Assembly (NCBI GenBank): GCA_964458655.1
Contig: CAYWJT010000047.1
Coordinates: 1-22,862, forward strand
Source of the DNA: CAYWJT01 sp964458655
GTDB taxonomy: Bacteria; Acidobacteriota; Aminicenantia; Aminicenantales; Saccharicenantaceae
DNA: 22,862 bases
Direction: 5' to 3'
The translations under genes and the position numbers were made by a program. Of the stretch, positions 1 through 7,063 are shown piece by piece (position 1 is the first letter of the stretch; every line of letters starts with the position of its first letter). The notes under the pieces are model-generated. The model made no database searches. It saw nothing but the letters and a program-made list of their open reading frames with translations, and was not told where the DNA came from.

Positions 1-66
1 CCGATGCTGGCTCAAAACCTCTGCCATTTGGTGCAAAATCGTTTATAATCGCCTAAATTAATGACT

Positions 67-420
67 TCATATGGGTACATAAAAAGAGAACGCTGCCTCA
101 TAGTATAGGCAGCGCTTGATTCGAGGAAGGGCTTGGAGGCTATTTCTTGTTGCGTTTCTTAAAGGCGTAAACACCGAACGAGGCCAAGCCAGCAGAGCTT
201 TAGCTCTCCACGGGGCATAGGCGGGCGTGGGGTTCGAGAATATCTCTTTCCTTTTCCGGATTATGAGAAAGGCGCTTAGCAAAGGGATGAACGGAAGGTG
301 CGTGTAGTAGATATCCACCCGCGGGTTGCTCATGACGGCTTTTATGGGAACAGAGGCCGTCGCTACCGCGACAAGGGAGATGAGGATGAATAAAATCCGG
401 TTTCTTAGCTTTCCTGTCAT
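67..420 (-). CDS. Exosortase-like N-terminal fragment, probably a degenerate (frameshifted) gene
   Basis: The open frame encodes 117 aa. The first ~65 residues hold an N-terminal hydrophobic helix, then Tyr-Tyr-Thr-His followed by a second hydrophobic segment and RKRKEIFSNP. This resembles the start of exosortase/EpsH proteins, where YSH, a helix and a basic 'rk.if' stretch occur. The rest of the family (around 280 aa or more, with the catalytic Cys, Arg and His) is absent. From about residue 70 the frame turns into Pro/Arg-rich non-membrane sequence. One frame over, a helix-like stretch AGLASFGVYAFKKRNKK ends at a TAG at 140-142, just before the terminator. A single-base frameshift near 190-200 would join the two into a ~94-aa product. 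The ATG overlaps the upstream NadE-like stop as ATGA, so it is translationally coupled and part of the operon. The exosortase assignment is from pattern only. Confidence 0.45.
   Translation of the reverse strand: MTGKLRNRILFILISLVAVATASVPIKAVMSNPRVDIYYTHLPFIPLLSAFLIIRKRKEIFSNPTPAYAPWRAKALLAWPRSVFTPLRNATRNSLQALPRIKRCLYYEAAFSFYVPI
81..114 (-). terminator. Rho-independent terminator of the minus-strand acyl-modification operon
   Basis: On the minus strand a perfect 7-bp stem (CGCTGCC / GGCAGCG, positions 108-114 and 91-97) encloses a 10-nt loop and is followed by TTCTCTTTTT. It lies 26 bp beyond the TAG at 140-142 that closes one frame of the last gene. The 117-codon open frame of that gene runs through the terminator to a stop at 67-69, which argues that the original stop was the earlier one. 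Confidence 0.8.
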
Positions 421-1382
421 GGGCGGAGAGGTTCGGACCTCAAGTAGGCCGTCCTGGTCCGGCGCAGGGAGATCGTCCGGTATATTTTCCTGACCAGCTC
501 CGGTTCGAGCCCGGTAGCCGCAGCGATTTCCTCGACCTGGATGCCGTTTTCTTCGCCGTAGAGGCAGGCGTCCATCTTCTGGTAGGGCAGGCCGAAGAAG
601 AACTCGTCCTGGCCCTGTGATAGGGGGTGTATGTCGGCCGTGGGCGGCCTGCGCAATATCTCTTCCGGAATTCCCAGGTATTCCGCGAGCTGGAAAACCT
701 GCGATTTATAGAGATGGGCGATGGGCTTCAGGTCTCCTGCGCCGTCCCCGAGTTTGACGAAGAAGCCCTGGTCGGTCTCCAGGCGGTTTGATGTCCCGGC
801 CACGGCATAGTTGAAGCGGTCTGCGTAGTGATACTCCAGCATCTTGCGCGTCCGCTGCTTGAAGTTCGAGAGAGCGACGATCTTGAGATAAGCGTCGGCT
901 GGCAAGCGCTTCTTCATGATTTCGCCCGAGGGCGACCGGACGACGAGCGAGAAGAAAGCGAAATCAGAGTGCTCCGCCGGGTCGGAAGCGGCCATCCGCC
1001 ATTTCCAGCCTTCTCTATAATCAGGGAAGAGCCCGCGAATGACGGACGCGACTTCTTCATAGAAGCCCAGGCTCTGCAGGACAGGCGTTATTTCCCGGTG
1101 GAAGGTCCGGATGCCGAGGGAGCGAGCGACGAGGCGGCTGAGTTCCAGGGTCTGAGGATGCGAATCGCGCTCAGGCATGAGAAGGCCGATGACTCGCTCA
1201 GGGCCCAATGCCCTGACGCACAGGGCGGCCGTGACGCTGCTGTCTATGCCGCCGGAGACACCCACCACGGCGCCTTGTTTGTGGAGAGTTTCGCCGACGG
1301 CCTTCCTGATGAAGGAAACAAGACGAGCGGTCTCGGCCGCGCAGTCGAGGTTCAGGGCATTCATGGTGAAAGGCATGTTCAT
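417..1382 (-). CDS. NadE-like ATP-dependent amidating enzyme (NAD synthase family, no glutaminase domain)
   Basis: A 321-aa N-type ATP pyrophosphatase. SGGIDSS (residues 43-49) is the PP-loop that binds ATP. GTSNRLETDQGFFVKLGDGAGD (around 196-217) and LYKSQVFQLAEYLGIP (224-239) match the NAD synthase signature and the metal/adenylate region. The glutamine-amidohydrolase domain of two-domain NAD synthases is absent, so ammonia must come directly or from a partner. Residues ~112-170 form an insertion between the PP-loop half and the GTSN half that is not typical of single-domain NadE. The family makes NAD+ from deamido-NAD+ by adenylating a carboxylate and amidating it. Its place between an acyl-AMP ligase and an exosortase-like fragment suggests amidation of a sugar or acyl carboxylate instead, which is inference. 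The ATG overlaps the ligase stop as ATGA (1379-1382), so translation is coupled. Confidence 0.75.
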   Translation of the reverse strand: MNMPFTMNALNLDCAAETARLVSFIRKAVGETLHKQGAVVGVSGGIDSSVTAALCVRALGPERVIGLLMPERDSHPQTLELSRLVARSLGIRTFHREITPVLQSLGFYEEVASVIRGLFPDYREGWKWRMAASDPAEHSDFAFFSLVVRSPSGEIMKKRLPADAYLKIVALSNFKQRTRKMLEYHYADRFNYAVAGTSNRLETDQGFFVKLGDGAGDLKPIAHLYKSQVFQLAEYLGIPEEILRRPPTADIHPLSQGQDEFFFGLPYQKMDACLYGEENGIQVEEIAAATGLEPELVRKIYRTISLRRTRTAYLRSEPLRP

Positions 1383-2959
1383 CCGCCTTTATGAGCTAGT
1401 TCAGCGGCCATGCCCTGGAGTCTTTTCCTGTCTTTCTTGCCGTTCGGCATCCGGGGCAGGGACTGCAGGATCCAGACGTATTTCGGCAGCTTGTAGGGCT
1501 CGAGCGCCTGTTCAAGGAGCGAGCGGAGCGAAGACGCGTCAATCGACTTCCCTTTATCAACCACAACAAAAGCGGCCATGACGTTGCCGCTGATTTCATC
1601 AGGGACGGGCAGAGCAGCCGCTTCCGCGACCCCCTCTATCGACGTAAGAGCCTCTTCCACCTCGCGCGGGCTGACCCTTCGCCCCGAGCACTTGACCAGG
1701 TCGTCCATGCGGCCAATGAAGTAGAGAAAGCCGTCCTCGCCAAGTCGGAAGAGGTCACCGGTATGAAGCCGCCTGTCAGCTGGCCAGCAGCCTTCCCTGA
1801 AGACCTGGCGTGTCAGCCCCGGGTCGTTCCAGTAACCCTGCATCACATTAGAGCCGCGGACGACAAGCTCACCGGTTTCCCCAGGCCGCACCGGACGTCC
1901 CTCGCTGTCCACGACCCCCGCTTCGCAATTGGGCATGGCCCGGCCGACTGCGTCGGCGTGGCTGTCAATGAGCTCGGGAGGCAGGAATGAAACACGTTTG
2001 CACTCGGTCAGGCCGTACATCGAGAATATCTTCACATTTGGGAGTTTGTCCCGGAACATACGGATATGGGATTCGGGCCAGAAGGCGCCTGTGTTCGTGA
2101 TGTAGCGCAGAGAGGCAAGTTTCTTAGTCGGGAAGCGCTTCAGCCGGAGGAACATAGCCGAAAGCGAAGGGACAATGGGCAGTCCCGTGACCTTCTCTTC
2201 TTCGATCCTGTCAATCAGCGGCGCAACGTAGCCGGCCGACTTCTCCAGCACCACCGTTCCCCCGAACATTACGCTCATCAAAACCTGATACAGACCGTAA
2301 TCGAAGGCGAGGGGCAGCGCGTCGAGGATGACGTCATCCAGAGAGTTGCCTATATACTGGATGATGCTCCTTGCCGCTGAAACCATGTTATAATGAGAGC
2401 ACATAATGCCTTTGGGCCGGCCCGTGGAGCCTGAAGTGTAGATCATCGCAGCCAAGTCCACGTCCAGTACTCGGGGGAGAGCGTGAGGCTCTGCCTTAAC
2501 CGCAATCGCGCTTTCCCAAGGAAAACAGCCTGCTCGCGAGGCAGCGGTAAAGTTTGGGCCGACCCAGATAGTAAAGAAATCCCCGACTTCCTGTGCGGCC
2601 GAAAGGACGGTGGGCTCCTTGTCGATATGACTGATAATCAGGCGTGCGCCGCAGTCTTTGATTATATGGCCAAGGGACCTTGCCGGCGATGAGGGATCAA
2701 CGATGACGAAAACGCCCCCAGCTTTCAGGATGGCGTATATCGAAATGACCGATTCCAGACTGTTCTCGAGGAAAATAACAGCGCGGTCGCCTCGACCGAG
2801 GCCTGCGGCGGCAAGCGACCAGGCCAGCCGTGTTGATAGCTCATCGAGCGTGCGGTAGGTAACAATACGAGCGCCGCAAACAACCGCTCTTTTCTGTGGA
2901 TGGTTCCGCGCGGCGCGCTCCAGCCAGCCGTGGACGAGGACAGGGTCGAACTCAACCAA
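1379..2959 (-). CDS. Acyl-CoA/acyl-ACP ligase (AMP-forming), exosortase-locus type
   Basis: About 526 aa from the chosen TTG at 2957-2959, which has a GGGGG ribosome-binding stretch just upstream and overlaps the carrier-protein stop by 8 bp. The frame is open to 3079, but that part lies inside the carrier protein gene and lacks ligase homology. ANL-superfamily motifs are in order: YTSGSTGRPKG (around residue 173), LAFDYGLYQ (217-225), MYGLTE (314-319), LHTGD, GRMDDLVKCSGRR, and the C-terminal NGKKDRKRL with the adenylation lysine. The FDYGL motif is what I associate with ligases of exosortase-A loci. It should activate a carboxylic acid with ATP and load it onto the carrier protein encoded immediately upstream. 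The lack of a typical amino-acid specificity code favours a fatty or other non-amino acid. The product runs to Gly-Gly at its C-terminus, as normal for length. Confidence 0.85.
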   Translation of the reverse strand: MVEFDPVLVHGWLERAARNHPQKRAVVCGARIVTYRTLDELSTRLAWSLAAAGLGRGDRAVIFLENSLESVISIYAILKAGGVFVIVDPSSPARSLGHIIKDCGARLIISHIDKEPTVLSAAQEVGDFFTIWVGPNFTAASRAGCFPWESAIAVKAEPHALPRVLDVDLAAMIYTSGSTGRPKGIMCSHYNMVSAARSIIQYIGNSLDDVILDALPLAFDYGLYQVLMSVMFGGTVVLEKSAGYVAPLIDRIEEEKVTGLPIVPSLSAMFLRLKRFPTKKLASLRYITNTGAFWPESHIRMFRDKLPNVKIFSMYGLTECKRVSFLPPELIDSHADAVGRAMPNCEAGVVDSEGRPVRPGETGELVVRGSNVMQGYWNDPGLTRQVFREGCWPADRRLHTGDLFRLGEDGFLYFIGRMDDLVKCSGRRVSPREVEEALTSIEGVAEAAALPVPDEISGNVMAAFVVVDKGKSIDASSLRSLLEQALEPYKLPKYVWILQSLPRMPNGKKDRKRLQGMAAELAHKGG

Positions 2960-3203
2960 CCGCCGCCCCCAGCTTCTTCTCGACGAAACGGGTGATATTA
3001 TCAACGCTGTCAAGGTGTTCCGGGCGGAGCTCTTGGTCATCGATCGATAGACCAAAATGATTTTCAAGAAAGGAAACAATCTCGAGGATGCCTGTGGAAT
3101 CGATCAGGTGAGTTTCGAGCAATGATGCTGAATCGTCAAGGCGATGGCCGTCACCGAAAAGAAAGTTCTCGATTATGAAATTTCTGATCTCACTTTTACT
3201 CAT
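2952..3203 (-). CDS. Acyl carrier protein 2 (phosphopantetheine carrier, DST motif)
   Basis: 83 aa from ATG 3201-3203, preceded by AGGGTGG at 5-nt spacing. A GTG at 3212 in the same frame is possible but has a poorer site. LIDSTG contains the predicted phosphopantetheine-bearing Ser36, followed by the carrier-protein helix-2 pattern (LEIVSFLENHFGL) and an acidic C-terminal half. The gene overlaps the acetyltransferase stop by 8 bp and the following ligase start by 8 bp, so the ligase-carrier pair is translationally coupled and probably functions together. Its downstream part (SFLENHFGL...ELRPEH) resembles carrier protein 1 of the same operon, suggesting a common origin or a shared partner. 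Confidence 0.88.
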   Translation of the reverse strand: MSKSEIRNFIIENFLFGDGHRLDDSASLLETHLIDSTGILEIVSFLENHFGLSIDDQELRPEHLDSVDNITRFVEKKLGAAVG

Positions 3204-3717
3204 CTCTTCCACCCTTTTTTCGCAGCGGCTTCAAACTCATAACGAATTCCTCGTAGGTATGCCCGGGGGTCAGGGGAATGCTCACCCTTGCCAGCGGTCG
3301 CGGATTATCGTTTCCGTAGAAAATACCCGGCGGGACGTCTCGGGATACCACCGTCCCGGCCTTTATCACCGCCCCCCGCCCTATTCGAACGCCGGGCAGA
3401 ATTACGCAATGCGGGCCGATGAATACGTCCGGCTCTATGGTCACGGGGCGAGCGCTGCTCTTTTCTTGGACGCGGCCCCAGTAAATGTGCGCGATGATAG
3501 AGGTGCGTATCCCGATCGTACAGTTATCCCCTATGGACACCGCCTCGGGGTGGATTTCGTCGATATAAACATATTGGCTTATCCAGCAGCCCTTGCCGAT
3601 CTTAACTCCTCGCAAGCGATGGAGCGTCGTACGCAGTGAATAGCCTCCGGGGATAAAAAAAGCGATTTTGCGCAACATTCTTTGAAAGATATTTCTTATA
3701 CCCATGTAGGCGTCCAT
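3196..3717 (-). CDS. Left-handed beta-helix O/N-acetyltransferase (WbbJ/NodL-like)
   Basis: 173 aa. Hexapeptide-repeat character is clear from about residue 38 to 130: VKIGKGCWI, VSIGDNCTIG, VTIEPDVFIGPHCVILPGVRIGRGAVIKAGTVVSRDVPPG. This is the trimeric parallel-beta-helix acyltransferase fold, and His residues in the repeat region (for example HIYWG, GPHCVI) could serve as catalytic base. Such enzymes acetylate hydroxyl or amino groups of sugars using acetyl-CoA and are standard in polysaccharide loci. The basic N-terminal ~25 residues (FQRMLRKIAFFIPGGYSL) may associate with the membrane. The ATG lies 8 bp after the GNAT stop with only a weak ribosome-binding site; the second ATG (residue 5) is an alternative start. 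Confidence 0.85.
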   Translation of the reverse strand: MDAYMGIRNIFQRMLRKIAFFIPGGYSLRTTLHRLRGVKIGKGCWISQYVYIDEIHPEAVSIGDNCTIGIRTSIIAHIYWGRVQEKSSARPVTIEPDVFIGPHCVILPGVRIGRGAVIKAGTVVSRDVPPGIFYGNDNPRPLARVSIPLTPGHTYEEFVMSLKPLRKKGGRDE

Positions 3718-3725
3718 TCTTTTAA

Positions 3726-4397
3726 TTAACTTAAATCAAATAATCTGAAGAGATGAGTGCCATTCTTCCCTTTTTTTGTCCTATAGGTCGCGGTAAGGAC
3801 ACGACTCATAACGATCGTATCCAGTTCCTTGTAACCTATGATGCGGTGAACCCAAAGGGCTGGAAGGTTATCAGCGGCGCAGTAGCCATACGCCCTCTTA
3901 AAGCCTTCCTCTCGGAGGCTATTAAGGGCCTTCCATAACATATAATTAACCGCGCCGCCTCCGCGTTCCTCGGGCCTCACGTACATTTCAAACAAGTACG
4001 CGTCTCCCGGTTTAATATCTATGCCTGCCCAATGCAGCCACTCAAGGTCAGGATGGCAATTCCTTTCAGTGCAACACCAGATGTCGCCGATAATTTCGTT
4101 GCCTTTGACGATTGCGAAACCTTTATAGCCGTGTTTAATATTCTTGAGCACTCGGAGACGCCTATTTTTTTGTCTATATATCAAGTTCTTTTTTGCGATA
4201 TGGATGGGAGCGATCTTGATGAACTCGAGATTCTTCGTTTTTGGCGTAAGCCGGAGTGGCGGAAGTATGTCCAAGTCTTTCTCGAAGGGGATTATGACTT
4301 TGTTGAAAAAAAACACCCTCTTCAAGACTCTGGAAATACCTTCTGCCTTTGCAAGCTCGATAAACTGATGAAATCTTACCAAAAATAGCTTAAACAT
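3726..4397 (-). CDS. GNAT-family N-acetyltransferase
   Basis: 223 aa. The C-terminal half carries the GNAT core: YVRPEERGGGAVNYMLWKALNSL (acetyl-CoA pyrophosphate-binding loop and helix, around residues 138-160), then GFKRAYGYCAADNLPALWVHRIIGYKEL (motif B-like). The N-terminal ~60 residues are basic/hydrophobic and not recognised. A role in N-acylating an amino sugar or an aminoacyl group is plausible from the operon but not shown by the sequence. The start overlaps the amidohydrolase stop by 8 bp. Composition is AT-rich (one 60-base line near 4141 is about 35% GC), unlike the GC-rich genes that follow in the same operon. Confidence 0.75.
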   Translation of the reverse strand: MFKLFLVRFHQFIELAKAEGISRVLKRVFFFNKVIIPFEKDLDILPPLRLTPKTKNLEFIKIAPIHIAKKNLIYRQKNRRLRVLKNIKHGYKGFAIVKGNEIIGDIWCCTERNCHPDLEWLHWAGIDIKPGDAYLFEMYVRPEERGGGAVNYMLWKALNSLREEGFKRAYGYCAADNLPALWVHRIIGYKELDTIVMSRVLTATYRTKKGKNGTHLFRLFDLS

Positions 4398-5463
4398 CGA
4401 AAATCCCTTTACTAAGGAAAAAATATTTAGCTGAATTAGATGAAACGACTTGAAGGAATATTTCTTCGAAATTCCGGAAAATCGACTTAATTGCGTATAG
4501 TAGTTTCACTATCGAGCCCCACTGAGAGAAATAATAGAAATCGGAGCCAAAGACTATGCGTTCTGTTTCAATATTCGCTAAGATAAATTTGAGTGCGGAA
4601 AGGTCTAGCCCGGAAATGTCTATCAATACTCTTTCGTTTGAAGAGAGGATTGTTTTTAGGACCGACAAAAGCTCGTTTTGGATCTCGTGAAGGCCCGCCC
4701 CCATCATACCGGCATGGCTTATAACAACTGGGAAATCAACAGCTTTCCAGTCGAAAGCGGCCAAGTTCTTTAGTGATGCGTAATCTTTTAATTCGGGATT
4801 TTTTATTACCGGGCTGATTCCTCCGTGGATGACGACGGGTAGGCGTATCTCGCTACAGGCGCTGAAAATAGCTGCGATTCGCTCCCTCCCGGCCGCGGCA
4901 GAAAGGTTTATCCCTGTAATGTTCGGATGGATTTTCACGAGTTGCGTATTGTAGCGCGCGACTGCCGACAAAATATGTTTTTTTATCTCATGATTTGCCA
5001 CCTTGTTAGGAACGCAATAGCCCAAGATGAGCCGCTTATCACCCCCATAAACTGTATTTATCAGGTCCATCTCCTCATCCCCTTCGCTTTCGGGATGGAG
5101 TACCGGGAGCAACACCGCTCGGTCAATATGGCTCAGCGCCATCTGATCTCCAATAACTCGTGGGCCGATGTGTGCGAAGGCTTTTCTGTATAGCATGACA
5201 GAAAGATTGAGTTCTTCCTCGCGGGTCAAGAGGGGCTTATGCTTTGTGGCGTCGGATTCCAAACGAAGCGGCGCAGGAGAAGGGGAGTTATACGGAGAAC
5301 TATCGATACTGAATACTCCATCGATATTTTGATTGGCTACATACGAGAATGAATTAAAAATTACTTCAAACGGGCTTATATGCAGGTCTGCCCAGGGCAT
5401 GTCACTCTTAAGCTCCCCGGCGAGAGCAAGATATCTCCGGACCTCGTCTTTAGGTATGACCAT
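4390..5463 (-). CDS. Amidohydrolase-2-like metal-dependent TIM-barrel hydrolase
   Basis: 357 aa with the amidohydrolase-2 pattern: DLHIS (residues 26-30) at the place of D-x-H-x-H, VKIHP (176-180), VVIHGG (210-215), VVISHAGMMG (246-255) and IVFGSDFYY (303-311, Asp308). Family members are decarboxylases or hydrolases acting on C-C or C-N bonds. The second His of the first motif is Ser30, so the metal site is altered. The gene sits 2 bp after the adenylation-enzyme stop and overlaps the GNAT start by 8 bp. Within the operon it could hydrolyse or decarboxylate an acyl/aminoacyl intermediate, or clear a misloaded product, but the substrate is not readable from sequence. Confidence 0.75.
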   Translation of the reverse strand: MVIPKDEVRRYLALAGELKSDMPWADLHISPFEVIFNSFSYVANQNIDGVFSIDSSPYNSPSPAPLRLESDATKHKPLLTREEELNLSVMLYRKAFAHIGPRVIGDQMALSHIDRAVLLPVLHPESEGDEEMDLINTVYGGDKRLILGYCVPNKVANHEIKKHILSAVARYNTQLVKIHPNITGINLSAAAGRERIAAIFSACSEIRLPVVIHGGISPVIKNPELKDYASLKNLAAFDWKAVDFPVVISHAGMMGAGLHEIQNELLSVLKTILSSNERVLIDISGLDLSALKFILANIETERIVFGSDFYYFSQWGSIVKLLYAIKSIFRNFEEIFLQVVSSNSAKYFFLSKGIFDV

Positions 5464-5465
5464 GA

Positions 5466-7058
5466 CTATGCTGACTTTGATATATGATAGGCCAATAATG
5501 CATGGCGGTCGATCTTGCCGCTGTTTGCCCGCGGGATGCGATGAATGGGGAGTATGCGTTTGGGGAGCATGTAAGACGGCAACTTTTTCCGTAATTCTGT
5601 GAGTATATCCGGAATTGAGGCTTTTTCATCAAGTTCGACATAAGCTATTAGCTCTGGAACATCATCAATATTTGATTCGGAGAGGAGCGCTCCGGCGTCT
5701 CGGATCCCTGACGTAGAGAGCAAACACTGTTCAATATCAGACAACTCAATCCGGTAACCCATATACTTTACTTGGGTGTCTTTTCTGCCAAGAAACTCAT
5801 AGTTGCCGTCGGGCCTGAGCCGCGCGAAATCACCCGTCTTGTAGACTTTCTCTCGCTGGTTAGGGTTCAAGGGATTATCCAGGAAAGACGCCGCCGTCCT
5901 TACAGGGTCGTTCAGATATCCTTTTGCCACACATACCCCTTTTATATAGATCTCTCCCGGCTCACCAAGGGGAACAGGCTGATGATTCTCATTAAGAAGC
6001 AGTATCTCTGTATTCTCGCATGGCTTGCCGAGAGGGATCCTCTCATCTGGAGAAGCGGGAATCTGCTTGACCCTGAAATACATCGAAATGCCTGTGGCTT
6101 CCGTAGGTCCATAGGCATTGAAAAATTCTTTATCAGGAAACATATTCATCCATTGTATCAGATACTTAGTTGGCAAAACCTCTCCGCTGAAAAGGATTTT
6201 CTTCATGGTTGGAAGGCGACCTGCGGAAACCGCCCCGGTCCTAGCAAGGTACATGAGAAGCGAAGAGACCCCTTTCCATACCGTAGTCCTTTCTTTCTCC
6301 GCGAAATCGATAAGAAGGCGGGGGAATAGCAGCATTTTCTCATTTACGATACAGAGAGTGGCTCCCGTGAACACACTGCAATAAATATCGAACAACGACA
6401 TGTCAAAATGGAAAGGCGCGGTACCGAGAATCCGGTCCTGTTCGCTAATCCCGATGTAATGGACCGCCCATGAAATATATTCGCTGATATTCCTGTGCGA
6501 AATCATGACGCCCTTCGGTGCGCCTGTCGAACCCGAGGTATAGTGGACACAGGCCAGATCGTCTTCTCGGTTATTACATGCAATCTCGGCAGGGGGGAAG
6601 GACCTGATTTGGTTTGGCGTTATTAACTTGACACCCGGAGCATCAAGATTCTCACATCCTTCGGCTATAGAAATCAGAACCGGAGAGATTTCCGCGGGTA
6701 AAGATAGCCCCATTATTCTTTGAAGCGCGGTATGATCACATATCATTGCCCTTGGCCGACAATCGAGGATGATTTTGGACATTCTCTCTTCAGGGAGGTC
6801 GGCTTGAAGTGGTACATAGGCGGCATCAACCTTGAGAATTCCCATTATGGCCTCTATGAACTCAACCCGTCGCGACATGCAAATTACGACACGGTCCCCG
6901 CGTTGAATTCCCAGTGATGACAAACAGCGGGCTAATTGGCTGGACCGATGGGAAAGGTCCTGATATGTAAGGCTTCGTTCGCTGTCCGTAACGGCTCGGT
7001 TCTCCGGTTTGCTTGCAGCCACCCGTTCTGCATATGTATGAAGCAGCGATGCGGGCAT
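5466..7058 (-). CDS. Stand-alone amino-acid adenylation enzyme (aminoacyl-carrier-protein ligase)
   Basis: 530 aa, a complete NRPS-type adenylation domain without condensation, carrier or thioesterase domains. Motifs: YTSGSTGAPKG (173-183), FHFDMSLFD (216-224), NAYGPTE (314-320), KTGD (407-410), GRKDTQVKYMGYRIE (424-438), and Lys515 in SGKID. Asp219 at the position that binds the substrate alpha-amino group indicates an alpha-amino acid. The pocket read against GrsA is D-M-F-K-L-S-A-G-I-K. The Lys at the 278-equivalent is shared with the Asp/Asn codes as I recall them and differs from prolyl ligases. It should adenylate an amino acid and load it on carrier protein 1 of the same operon. ATG 7058 is 5 bp after the dehydrogenase stop. 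DltA is a paralogous alternative, but no other dlt gene is present. Confidence 0.85.
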   Translation of the reverse strand: MPASLLHTYAERVAASKPENRAVTDSERSLTYQDLSHRSSQLARCLSSLGIQRGDRVVICMSRRVEFIEAIMGILKVDAAYVPLQADLPEERMSKIILDCRPRAMICDHTALQRIMGLSLPAEISPVLISIAEGCENLDAPGVKLITPNQIRSFPPAEIACNNREDDLACVHYTSGSTGAPKGVMISHRNISEYISWAVHYIGISEQDRILGTAPFHFDMSLFDIYCSVFTGATLCIVNEKMLLFPRLLIDFAEKERTTVWKGVSSLLMYLARTGAVSAGRLPTMKKILFSGEVLPTKYLIQWMNMFPDKEFFNAYGPTEATGISMYFRVKQIPASPDERIPLGKPCENTEILLLNENHQPVPLGEPGEIYIKGVCVAKGYLNDPVRTAASFLDNPLNPNQREKVYKTGDFARLRPDGNYEFLGRKDTQVKYMGYRIELSDIEQCLLSTSGIRDAGALLSESNIDDVPELIAYVELDEKASIPDILTELRKKLPSYMLPKRILPIHRIPRANSGKIDRHALLAYHISKSA

Positions 7059-7063
7059 CTATC

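Noticed and set aside
828..1394. Plus-strand open frame of 188 codons opposite the NadE-like gene
   Set aside because: It is a shadow of a GC-rich gene; the minus-strand frame has clear family motifs and this one has none.
2960..3079. Longer N-terminus for the acyl-AMP ligase starting at 3079
   Set aside because: It would lie within the carrier-protein gene in another frame and does not resemble ligase sequence; TTG 2957-2959 has a good ribosome-binding site.
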